Source: Candidatus Dormiibacterota bacterium (GTDB taxonomy: Bacteria > Chloroflexota > Dormibacteria > Aeolococcales > Aeolococcaceae). From it: a DNA stretch of 6,110 bases. Positions within the stretch are counted from its first letter, which is position 1, and each line of letters opens with the position of its first letter. Location of the stretch: contig CATPAP010000060.1 of assembly GCA_955651875.1 (NCBI GenBank), positions 1 through 6,110 of the forward strand. The letters run 5' to 3'. Below are positions 1 to 5,361 of the stretch, piece after piece. The translations under genes were made by a program, and so were the position numbers. Below the pieces are notes generated by a model. The model worked only from the letters and a program-made list of their open reading frames with translations, searched no databases and was not told the DNA's origin.

Positions 1-78
1 CAAAGCCGAAAGGGCCCGCGGATCATATCACCGGCTCGGTTGGCCCGCCGCTCACCGTCAACGGCGCGGACGCTCGCG
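1..78. other. Left edge, no supported feature
   Basis: This short GC-rich stretch follows the stop codon of the minus-strand glycosylase gene. I find no convincing coding frame, RNA gene or strong hairpin with a T-run. It may hold the 3' untranslated region of that gene. Confidence 0.4.
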
Positions 79-732
79 TCAGCCGCCGGTCGACTGGGCC
101 CAGCGTGCCAGCTCACGGAGGCGCTCGAGGGCGCGGTCGAGCATGCGCACGTGGCCAGGGTCGTTGAGCCAGCGGCTCTGGCCGGATGGATGCGGCAGCG
201 GTAGCAGCGCCGGCGACACCTGGGGTACACCGTCGATCGGCTCGCCCTCGACGCTCCATGCCCGTCCCACGATCTCTTCGAGCCGCCGCCCGGGCAGAAA
301 GCGGCTATGCGCGAGCGTGCCGATGCACAGGATGAGCGCGGGGTCGACGACCTCGAGGTAGGCGTCGAGCCAGTCGCTGCAGAGCGCGACCTCGCGGGCG
401 CTCGGACGGCGGTCGCCGGAGTTGTTGCTCAGCCGGCCCGGGAAGCAGGTGGTCATGGACGTCATGAAGACCCGGGCGCGCACCTCGTCCGCACCGCCAA
501 AGCCCGCGCTCGCGAACCAGCGCATGAGTTGCGCGCCCGCCCGGCCCGCGAACGGGCGCGTGACGTCATCCTCGACCGGTCCCGGCGCCTGCCCGACCAG
601 TAGGATGCGCTGGCCGGCGCGGCCGCTGAAAACAGGGTGGGCGCGCTCCAGCAGTCCTGCGGTGACGCAGCGCTCGCAGGCACGATGGTCACGCTGGATC
701 GCATTGAGTGCGTCGATCAACGCGGCAGCCAC
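79..732 (-). CDS. Uracil-DNA glycosylase superfamily protein, family 4-like (Fe-S)
   Basis: Probable DNA repair enzyme that removes uracil from DNA in the cytoplasm, starting base excision repair. The 217-aa protein from the GTG at 732 has the family layout. An N-terminal CxxC (C19, C22) with C96 and C118 matches the four 4Fe-4S ligands of family 4 enzymes. Motif 1 is GQAPGPVED (47-55), followed by RPFAGRAG (59-66), and the C-terminal motif is PHPSGQSRW (180-188), which supplies the HPS loop. Classical family 4 enzymes carry GEAPG or GEGPG in motif 1; glutamine stands at that glutamate here, so the substrate range could differ. The reading frame stays open to 1047, but upstream residues are Arg/Pro-rich and unlike the family. 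I chose 732 because the domain begins just after it and a TAGAAT box lies 7 nt upstream, which suggests a leaderless transcript. A start elsewhere is possible. The family call is strong; the exact subfamily is uncertain. Confidence 0.85.
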   Translation of the reverse strand: MAAALIDALNAIQRDHRACERCVTAGLLERAHPVFSGRAGQRILLVGQAPGPVEDDVTRPFAGRAGAQLMRWFASAGFGGADEVRARVFMTSMTTCFPGRLSNNSGDRRPSAREVALCSDWLDAYLEVVDPALILCIGTLAHSRFLPGRRLEEIVGRAWSVEGEPIDGVPQVSPALLPLPHPSGQSRWLNDPGHVRMLDRALERLRELARWAQSTGG

Positions 733-739
733 GGTCCCG

Positions 740-745
740 ATTCTA
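740..745 (-). promoter_or_regulatory. Candidate -10 box of the glycosylase gene, leaderless
   Basis: On the minus strand TAGAAT ends 7 nt before the GTG start codon at 732. Transcription would then begin at or within a base or two of the start codon, and no clear Shine-Dalgarno sequence is present. I see no good -35 hexamer at 16-18 nt spacing. The call rests on the hexamer and its position only. Confidence 0.4.
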
Positions 746-854
746 GGAGCGACCCGCCCATGGGCCGGCGGTATGATCGTGGGGCCGCCGGCACCTCGCA
801 CACACCTCCTGTCACGGCGGGTCGCAGTCACCATCGAACAGCCCAGGACACGCA

Positions 855-1226
855 ATGTCTGACGATCCCCCGCGTCCCGCCTCCGGGCAGCAATCCGATC
901 CGCGACCGATAGCGGGCGCTCCGACGTGGTGGGGCGCGCTCGGCAGGCCTGACCTGCCACTCGATGGCGAGGACACATCGCCACCGGTCCGGATGGCGCC
1001 GCCCGCGCACGGCCCGGTGCCGCAGCCATCGGCTTCGCGCCGACCACCTCTGCGCTGGCGGATGTGGGCGTTCAACGTCGCCGTCCTTGCGGTGGCGGTG
1101 CTGATCGTCTGCGCGGGCATCGGCGTCGTGTCGCTCTCCATGTTTCTCACCGTTGCGCTGCTCTTCGGTGTGCCGCTCGCCGTGGCGGGCCTCCCCGTCA
1201 CGGTCGTCGCGCGGCGGTCCCGCTGA
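855..1226 (+). CDS. Small two-helix membrane protein, unknown function
   Basis: I do not recognise this 123-aa protein. The N-terminal 65 or so residues are rich in proline and polar residues and look disordered. An arginine-rich stretch (RRPPLRWR, 62-69) precedes two hydrophobic segments at about 71-92 and 96-118, and the protein ends in ARRSR. The flanking basic residues suggest both ends lie in the cytoplasm and the two helices form a hairpin. The ATG at 855 has an AGGA ribosome site 6 nt upstream. It is transcribed divergently from the glycosylase gene. The SCO1664-like gene follows on the same strand after about 75 nt, so the two could share a transcript. Long open frames on the opposite strand here are Arg-rich and look like GC-driven shadows. 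No function can be assigned. Confidence 0.6.
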   Translation: MSDDPPRPASGQQSDPRPIAGAPTWWGALGRPDLPLDGEDTSPPVRMAPPAHGPVPQPSASRRPPLRWRMWAFNVAVLAVAVLIVCAGIGVVSLSMFLTVALLFGVPLAVAGLPVTVVARRSR

Positions 1227-1301
1227 CCCTCCGGACGCCGACGTTTGAGCAGGCAGCGACCGCACCGGCCGCGCCGCCGGGACGACGCTGAGGATCTCCC
1301 G

Positions 1302-2132
1302 GTGGTGACCTTCGACGCGCAGCTGCGCACCGAGGCAGCAGCCGTACGGCGGGCAGCGCGCCGCTCCGCCGACGCGGTCGTGCATGACGCCGCCGTATGG
1401 GGCGCGGAGCGCGACGCCGCCGTGCTCCGCCGTCTGCACAGCGAGCCGATCACCGCGATGGGTCACATTGTCTACTCGTCAAACGCCGTCTTCCTCGTAG
1501 AGCTCGAGGGCCACGATCCAGAGCATCCGAAGGAGCCGCTGCGCGCGATCTACAAGCCGGCTCGCGGCGAGCGGCCGCTCTGGGATTTCCCGCGCCAGAC
1601 GCTGCACCTGCGCGAGGTGGCCGCATACGTGGTCAGCGCTGCGCTCGACGACGGCGTCGTGCCTCCCACCGCGCCTCGCGACGGCCCGCACGGCGCCGGC
1701 TCGATGCAGCTGTTCGTTCACGGCGCCGAGCAGAGCGTGGTGGCACCACGCAACGTCCTCGACGACCAGCTGCGCAGTCTGGCAGCGCTCGATGTGCTCA
1801 TCAACAACGCCGACCGCAAGAGGGCCCATCTGTTGCTCGGCGATGACGGCCGCCTGCGCGGCATCGACAACGCGCTCAGCTTCCTGCCGTATCCCCGTCA
1901 GCGCTCTGTGCTCATCGAGCTCGGCGGTCAGCCACTGCCCGAGAAGGTAGCCGCGCGGGTGGCGGCGCTCGCATCCGACTCGCCGCGGAGGGCCGTCCTG
2001 CGCGATACGCTCGGCCGCCTGCTCGAAGGTGACGAGGTTGCAGCCTTCGACGAGCGGCTGGACGCGCTGGCGAACACGCGCGAATACCCGTTGCTCGACC
2101 CCTGGGAGGGCCGGCCGTTCGAATGGTGGTGA
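1302..2132 (+). CDS. SCO1664-family (PI3/PI4-kinase-like) protein
   Basis: This is a member of the SCO1664 family, soluble proteins with a phosphatidylinositol-kinase-like fold whose substrate is unknown to me. From the GTG at 1302 the protein has 276 aa. Visible blocks are GHIVYSSN (54-61, glycine-loop-like), IYKPARGERPLWDFP (83-97, with the probable ATP-binding lysine K85), REVAAY (104-109), VVPPT (119-123), NNADRK (168-173, catalytic-loop-like) and IDNALSF (188-194, metal-binding Asp189). As I recall the family, the last block is usually D-H-G, so Asn190 and Ala191 are departures. The frame also opens at a TTG at 1245, but that adds 19 mostly basic residues. The GTG at 1302 has GAGGA 7 nt upstream and gives a length closer to the family. 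Family members often sit beside a DUF3090 protein and a histidine phosphatase in Actinomycetota; neither is seen here. Family call strong, activity unknown. Confidence 0.85.
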   Translation: MVTFDAQLRTEAAAVRRAARRSADAVVHDAAVWGAERDAAVLRRLHSEPITAMGHIVYSSNAVFLVELEGHDPEHPKEPLRAIYKPARGERPLWDFPRQTLHLREVAAYVVSAALDDGVVPPTAPRDGPHGAGSMQLFVHGAEQSVVAPRNVLDDQLRSLAALDVLINNADRKRAHLLLGDDGRLRGIDNALSFLPYPRQRSVLIELGGQPLPEKVAARVAALASDSPRRAVLRDTLGRLLEGDEVAAFDERLDALANTREYPLLDPWEGRPFEWW

Positions 2133-2165
2133 CGTGCGTCGCCTGGGTGCTCACGGCCCGGCCCG

Positions 2166-2171
2166 TATACT
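2166..2171 (+). promoter_or_regulatory. Candidate -10 box of the tRNA-Arg gene
   Basis: TATACT lies 18 nt before the mature tRNA 5' end, which would give a leader of about a dozen bases to be trimmed by RNase P. No TTGACA-like hexamer is found at normal spacing. The tRNA probably has its own promoter rather than relying on the gene ending at 2132. Confidence 0.45.
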
Positions 2172-2189
2172 CGTGCCTCAATCCCGCGG

Positions 2190-2262
2190 GCGCCCGTAGC
2201 TCAGTTGGATAGAGCACCGGCCTCCGGAGCCGGGTGCGGGGGTTCAAGTCCCTCCGGGCGTA
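2190..2262 (+). tRNA. tRNA-Arg, anticodon CCG
   Basis: The 73-nt sequence folds as a full cloverleaf and decodes CGG arginine codons. The acceptor stem is GCGCCCG (2190-2196) with CGGGCGT (2255-2261). The D stem is GCTC/GAGC with loop AGTTGGATA. The anticodon stem is CCGGC/GCCGG with loop CTCCGGA and anticodon CCG at 2224-2226. The variable loop has 4 nt (GTGC), and the T stem is GGGGG/CCCTC around the loop TTCAAGT. The discriminator base is A2262. CCA is not encoded. The terminal pair is G1-U72 rather than G-C, a minor oddity. Confidence 0.97.
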
Positions 2263-2337
2263 CTCGTCTCCACAGCGGGCGGGCAGATCCTGTCCCCTCC
2301 CACGGCCGGCGTGACTGCAGCCATCGCACTCCACCCG

Positions 2338-2353
2338 CGGCGCGTCTGCGCCG
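2338..2353 (-). terminator. GC hairpin after the 72-aa gene
   Basis: CGGCGC and GCGCCG form a perfect 6-bp stem around a 4-nt loop. It begins 3 nt past the stop codon of the minus-strand gene ending at 2357. No T-run follows, so it would be an atypical terminator or an mRNA 3' end stabiliser. In GC-rich DNA such stems also arise by chance. It could equally serve the tRNA transcript coming from the other side. Confidence 0.35.
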
Positions 2354-2356
2354 GTC

Positions 2357-2575
2357 CTAGTGGAACTGCCAGCTCGTGCAGCCGCGTCGCGCCCGAGCGC
2401 GGCAGAAACAGGCGGAACGGCGCCGGGTGCGCCGCCGGACGACGGTGGGATCTGCCGTGTAGGCGACGAGGGCCTCAAAGCGTTCGGGACCGATGATGCC
2501 CTTGGCCAGGGCTCGCACTGCCCACGCCGGCGGGACCGGCGCTTCCCAGAATCCTCGGCGCGGCGGCTCGCTCAT
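2357..2575 (-). CDS. Small hypothetical protein (72 aa)
   Basis: I do not recognise this protein. Residues 1-46 have a natural composition, with a Trp/Pro-rich start (FWEAPVPPAWAVRALAKG) and a likely helix (GPERFEALVAYTAD). The tail from about residue 47 is very basic and holds three cysteines, and could be a poorly conserved end or frameshifted sequence. The ATG at 2575 has no ribosome site, but a TATAGT box lies 8 nt upstream, which fits a leaderless transcript. The gene is bracketed by two hairpins, at 2595-2615 and 2338-2353, which supports a separate small transcription unit. An opposite-strand frame covers the same bases, so a non-coding region remains possible. Confidence 0.42.
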   Translation of the reverse strand: MSEPPRRGFWEAPVPPAWAVRALAKGIIGPERFEALVAYTADPTVVRRRTRRRSACFCRARARRGCTSWQFH

Positions 2576-2583
2576 GCAGCGGA

Positions 2584-2589
2584 ACTATA
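2584..2589 (-). promoter_or_regulatory. Candidate -10 box of the 72-aa gene, leaderless
   Basis: TATAGT on the minus strand ends 8 nt before the ATG at 2575. The predicted transcript would start one or two bases before the start codon. The region where a -35 box should lie is occupied by the GC hairpin of the previous gene, so the promoter would rely on the -10 box. Confidence 0.35.
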
Positions 2590-2594
2590 GAAGG

Positions 2595-2615
2595 CCGGGC
2601 GAAAACCGCGCCCGG
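2595..2615 (-). terminator. Hairpin after the 103-aa gene
   Basis: CCGGGCG and CGCCCGG pair over 7 bp around a 7-nt loop that contains four T residues on the minus strand. The hairpin starts 9 nt past the stop codon of the gene ending at 2625. The bases after it are CCTTCT, a poor U-tract, so it is only terminator-like. Confidence 0.45.
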
Positions 2616-2624
2616 GCAAGGACA

Positions 2625-2936
2625 TCAGTCGATGTCGTCGGGGAACCGGATCATCAGCCCGTCCTGGACATCGTAGAGGGCTTCCATCCAGTCGGGGATG
2701 GAGACGTCCACGGGGTTGCGCCCGTGCAGAGGGTGGTCCTCGGCCCGGATGAACGCGGCGACGCGATGCCGGAGGTCGCCCGGGATCAGCTGTTCATCGG
2801 CGAGGTTGAGCATCTCGAACTGGTTCAGCATGTCGTCGATGTCACGGATCTTGTTGCGGCGCGCGTGCCGGGCGCGGATCTCCGACGTCCAGTAATCCTC
2901 GAGCTCCTCGATCCGCGTGCAGGTTTCCTGGATCAT
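2625..2936 (-). CDS. Hypothetical soluble acidic protein (103 aa)
   Basis: I do not recognise the family, but the protein looks real: low Arg/Pro/Ala bias for such GC-rich DNA, many Asp, Glu, Ile and Met residues, and no shadow-like repeats. It has no signal peptide or membrane segment. The first half (about 1-47) is probably a long charged helix with the sequence ARHARRNKIRDIDDMLNQF in it. The second half ends in PDWMEALYDVQDG and an acidic tail. The ATG at 2936 is the first usual start codon after an upstream in-frame stop. No clear ribosome site precedes it. A TTGACC/TAGCAT promoter lies about 65 nt upstream. It is divergent from birA and followed by a hairpin, so it is probably a single-gene unit. 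The function is unknown. Confidence 0.7.
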   Translation of the reverse strand: MIQETCTRIEELEDYWTSEIRARHARRNKIRDIDDMLNQFEMLNLADEQLIPGDLRHRVAAFIRAEDHPLHGRNPVDVSIPDWMEALYDVQDGLMIRFPDDID

Positions 2937-3002
2937 TTCGCTTGCACCACAATGAACATGGACGCGGCCCCCAATCCGGACACCGGCGATGTGCCGGACG
3001 GA

Positions 3003-3030
3003 ATGCTAGCACTGCATCTGAGAAGGTCAA
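3003..3030 (-). promoter_or_regulatory. Promoter of the 103-aa gene
   Basis: On the minus strand a TTGACC -35 box (3025-3030) is separated by 16 nt from TAGCAT (3003-3008). TGC stands directly before the -10 box, which makes an extended -10. Transcription would start near 2996 and give a 5' leader of about 60 nt before the ATG at 2936. This is the best two-part promoter in the window. Confidence 0.6.
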
Positions 3031-3033
3031 GCA

Positions 3034-3039
3034 TTGACA
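3034..3039 (+). promoter_or_regulatory. Candidate -35 box for birA
   Basis: A perfect TTGACA sits just before birA on the plus strand. No good -10 box follows at 16-18 nt; the expected place is around 3057-3062, within the first codons. If it is used, the transcript would start near 3069, close to an in-frame GTG at 3068, and birA would be leaderless. The box is part of an inverted repeat with the opposite -35 box, so it may be coincidental. Confidence 0.3.
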
Positions 3040-3052
3040 TGAGGCGCGGAAT

Positions 3053-3847
3053 GTGATCGAGGATTCTGTGGGGGTCACCATCCTCGAGCAGGCGGGGCGG
3101 CAGGCATTCCCCGGCTTCCGACTGCAGACCCTCGCGCAGACCACCAGCACCCAGGACGTGGTGCGCGCCGCGGCTCGAGCCGGGGCCGCAGCAGGGTATT
3201 GCTGTGTCGCCGACTCCCAGAGGGCGGGGCGGGGGCGCCAGGATCGCGTCTGGACGGCGCCACCCGGGTCGGCCCTGCTCGTGTCGATCCTGATCCGCAC
3301 CGACCATCCCAACCCCGGCGGGGTGGCCATCGCGGCCGGGGTGGCGCTCCGCGCTGCGATCGCCAGCACGTCGGGCTGCGACAGCCTCCTCAAGTGGCCC
3401 AACGACCTGCTCGCAGGGGGCGGGAAGCTCGCCGGGATCCTCTGCGAGGTCGAACCGGCAGCGCCTGGGCGGCGTACCGCCGTGGCGGTGGGATTCGGCG
3501 TCAACCTGCGCGTGCCATCCTTTCCTGTGGGGGTCGACGGAGTGAGTCTGCACGAGCTCGTCGCGTCGCCACCGTCGCCGGCGCGCCTGCTCGCAGCCGT
3601 CCTCGGAGAGTTCGCGGCGCGGCTGGAAAGAGTCGGCGCGGCCGGGTTGGGCCGGCTCCGCGAGGAATGGATGCGGCATGCTGCCGGCATCGGCGAGGTG
3701 GTGACGGCGACCTCGGCCGCCGGCCTCGTCACCGGCGTGGCCGAGGGAATCGATGAGGACGGCGCCCTGCTATTGCGTGGTCCGGCTGGAACGGTTCGAG
3801 TGCTCGCCGGCGACGCGCACGTGCTGCCCGCCAAGCCGGACCCGTGA
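3053..3847 (+). CDS. birA: Biotin--[acetyl-CoA-carboxylase] ligase, group I
   Basis: The enzyme activates biotin with ATP and attaches it to the carrier lysine of biotin carboxylases such as acetyl-CoA carboxylase, in the cytoplasm. The 264-aa protein has no N-terminal DNA-binding domain, so it should be a pure ligase and not a repressor of biotin genes. Visible motifs are TTSTQD (30-35, biotin pocket), GRGRQDRVW (59-67, the adenylate-binding loop), KWPND (114-118), GKLAGILCE (124-132, with the conserved lysine K125) and GFGVN (147-151). The C-terminal small beta domain runs from about 212 to 260. The length is normal for group I enzymes. The start is uncertain: GTG at 3053 has GAGG 8 nt upstream, while GTG at 3068 lies 5 nt after another GAGG. 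The gene stands alone, divergent from the 103-aa gene and convergent with the oxidase cluster. Confidence 0.93.
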   Translation: MIEDSVGVTILEQAGRQAFPGFRLQTLAQTTSTQDVVRAAARAGAAAGYCCVADSQRAGRGRQDRVWTAPPGSALLVSILIRTDHPNPGGVAIAAGVALRAAIASTSGCDSLLKWPNDLLAGGGKLAGILCEVEPAAPGRRTAVAVGFGVNLRVPSFPVGVDGVSLHELVASPPSPARLLAAVLGEFAARLERVGAAGLGRLREEWMRHAAGIGEVVTATSAAGLVTGVAEGIDEDGALLLRGPAGTVRVLAGDAHVLPAKPDP

Positions 3848-3849
3848 CC

Positions 3850-3874
3850 CAGCCGGCCGGGGCGACGCCGGCTG
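3850..3874. terminator. Hairpin between convergent birA and cupredoxin genes
   Basis: CAGCCGGC and GCCGGCTG form a perfect 8-bp stem with a 9-nt loop, starting 2 nt after the birA stop codon. Being symmetric, it could end transcripts from both sides. There is no T-run on either flank, so Rho may be needed or the role may be 3' end protection. Confidence 0.42.
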
Positions 3875-3935
3875 ATCAGGTGTTGGGATTCCACGGCGGC
3901 CCAGCTCACGGATGTCCGGTCGCCGCCGTTGCGAA

Positions 3936-4352
3936 TCAGCCGCTGATGGTGATCTGACCATCCATCCCGGGGTGGATGGTGCAGTGGTAGATGTACGTGC
4001 CGGCGACGGTGAACTTCACCTGCCAGGTCTGGCCGGGCCCGACGGTCTGCGGCGAGTTGAGCGCCTGGTCCGCGTCCCACGTCACGTTGTGCGGCACGCT
4101 GTCCTGCGCCACCATCCACCCGACGACCTGGCCGACCTTGGCCGTCGCACCTTTGGGGCTGAACTGAAGAGCGGACGTGGCGATGACCTTCACCACCGGG
4201 GTCCCGAGGGTGGCCCCGGCCACGCCGATGGAGGCGCTGCCGCCGCCGCCGCCACCGCCCTGTGCTGGGGGGCCGTTGCCGCACGCGCTCAGCAGGATGG
4301 CGAGGCCGACGCCGGCGGTGACCACGGTGGCGCGGATCCCGGTCAAGCCCAC
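3936..4352 (-). CDS. Lipoprotein cupredoxin, amicyanin-like copper site
   Basis: Surface-anchored blue copper protein, likely to carry electrons or copper outside the membrane. From the GTG at 4352 the product has 138 aa. It starts with a short signal peptide ending in the lipobox LLSAC (20-24), where Cys24 would be lipid-modified. A linker with seven glycines (32-38) follows, then a cupredoxin domain (about 53-137). Type 1 copper ligands are visible: His88 in PHNV and Cys124, His127 and Met130 in YHCTIHPGM. The C-x2-H-x2-M spacing is that of amicyanin. The frame stays open to an ATG at 4415, but that would add 21 polar residues before the signal peptide, and AGGAGGG lies 4 nt before the GTG. 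It lies 120 nt downstream of ctaG on the same strand, so it probably belongs to oxidase copper supply or electron delivery. Which of the two cannot be told from sequence. Confidence 0.85.
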   Translation of the reverse strand: MGLTGIRATVVTAGVGLAILLSACGNGPPAQGGGGGGGSASIGVAGATLGTPVVKVIATSALQFSPKGATAKVGQVVGWMVAQDSVPHNVTWDADQALNSPQTVGPGQTWQVKFTVAGTYIYHCTIHPGMDGQITISG

Positions 4353-4472
4353 GTGTCCCTCCTGGCATCTGCCGGGCGACGGTCGAGCCCGGTCCGAGTC
4401 GCGATGCCACCACATGAATGTTCCCCGCGATGGTAGGGGATGGCACAGCAGCCCCGCCCTGCCGGCAACGCC

Positions 4473-5312
4473 TCAGCCCGATGCTCGCTGCGCCTCCTCC
4501 TCGTCGTGCGCGGGATCGCCGAACACCCGCCAGAACACCATGACCACCACCACGAAATAGATGAGGTTGCCGGCTCCGAACATGACCACCCCGGCCAGCT
4601 GCTGATCGACGACCGGGGTCAAGCCCCACAGTCGCGGGGCTCGCGCATAGAACTCGTAGAACGCGTGCGGCGCGAGGGTGAAGATGAGTCCAAGCACCGT
4701 CGGTGGGACGCCCGAGGCCACCAGCATGGCGATCTTGGCGAAGGTTCCCACCCAGCGGCCACCGTCGGCGCCGCGCATCGGATCGACGATGGGCCACCAG
4801 AAGATGACCCCGACGGCGATGAAGCTGAGATGCTCGACGACGTGGATCGGCTCGGTGGTGAGGGTGGCGTCATACAGCGCCGGGATGTGCCAGACGAGCA
4901 GGACCGCGCTGAAGATGACCGTCGCCGACCACGGGTTCACCAGTAGTGCCCAGGCGCGCCGCCAGATGCCGGCAGGACCGGCCAACGGTGAGCCCATGCC
5001 CGCCACGCCGAGGATGCAGAGCGGCGGTGCCACCATCATCAGCAGCAGGTGCTGGACCATGTGCAGGCAGAAGAGGTACTGGTCGCCGCCGGTGTCGATG
5101 GGCGAGACCAGCGCTATGAAGCCGACGAGCACGCCGGCCGCGAAGAACCACGGGCGCGCCCGCGGCGAGCCGAACCAGGCGCTGACGTCGTCGTCGTCGC
5201 TCAACAGGCGACGGCGCCAGGCCAGCATGTACGCCGCCGACAGCGCGCCAAGCCCAAGCAGCACCGTCGGTTCCCAGGACCAGTCACCCAGCCCCAGATG
5301 AGCCACCTCCAC
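4473..5312 (-). CDS. ctaG: Cytochrome c oxidase assembly protein, caa3-type CtaG
   Basis: Multi-pass membrane protein of the caa3_CtaG family, associated with copper insertion and assembly of caa3-type cytochrome c oxidase; it is unrelated to Cox11-type CtaG. The 279-aa product has about seven hydrophobic segments. Family marks are LHMVQHLLLMMVAPPL (83-98) with His84 and His88, WHIPALYD (141-148) with His142, and HVVEH (157-161), a set of membrane histidines that may bind copper. An acidic loop DDDD (39-42) and a charged C-terminal tail are exposed. The start is a GTG at 5312 with GAGG 4 nt upstream; another in-frame GTG lies two codons later. It sits 49 nt after the 89-aa gene and is probably cotranscribed with ctaB and the two small genes. 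Confidence 0.9.
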   Translation of the reverse strand: MEVAHLGLGDWSWEPTVLLGLGALSAAYMLAWRRRLLSDDDDVSAWFGSPRARPWFFAAGVLVGFIALVSPIDTGGDQYLFCLHMVQHLLLMMVAPPLCILGVAGMGSPLAGPAGIWRRAWALLVNPWSATVIFSAVLLVWHIPALYDATLTTEPIHVVEHLSFIAVGVIFWWPIVDPMRGADGGRWVGTFAKIAMLVASGVPPTVLGLIFTLAPHAFYEFYARAPRLWGLTPVVDQQLAGVVMFGAGNLIYFVVVVMVFWRVFGDPAHDEEEAQRASG

Positions 5313-5361
5313 GATGCCTCAGCGTACTCCGGGGGCTGGGGAGAGACGTTGCGCGGAAGGG

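Noticed and set aside
733..1047. N-terminal extension of the glycosylase frame to 1047
   Set aside because: The added 105 residues are low-complexity, overlap the divergent gene at 855, and precede the normal beginning of the domain.
812..1466. Two long minus-strand frames of about 212 aa opposite the two-helix membrane protein
   Set aside because: Both are Arg/Ser/Gly-rich with no motif, overlap each other, and lack a convincing start. The plus-strand frame has a ribosome site and real membrane segments.
1912..2478. 188-aa minus-strand frame containing RRDLNPRTRLRRPVLYPTEL
   Set aside because: This is the antisense translation of the tRNA-Arg gene, a well-known source of false protein families. 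The rest lies antisense to the SCO1664-like gene.
3894..3928. CGGCGGC/GCCGCCG inverted repeat between birA and the cupredoxin gene
   Set aside because: The 7-bp stem has a 21-nt loop and is easily expected by chance in such GC-rich DNA. The 8-bp hairpin at 3850-3874 is the better candidate.
4353..4415. ATG start of the cupredoxin at 4415
   Set aside because: It would put 21 polar residues in front of the lipoprotein signal peptide. The GTG at 4352 has a strong ribosome site and gives a normal signal sequence.
2842..4797. 651-aa minus-strand open frame
   Set aside because: It runs antisense to birA and out of frame through the cupredoxin and ctaG genes. Its composition is Arg/Pro/Ser-rich without domain motifs, so it is a GC-driven shadow.
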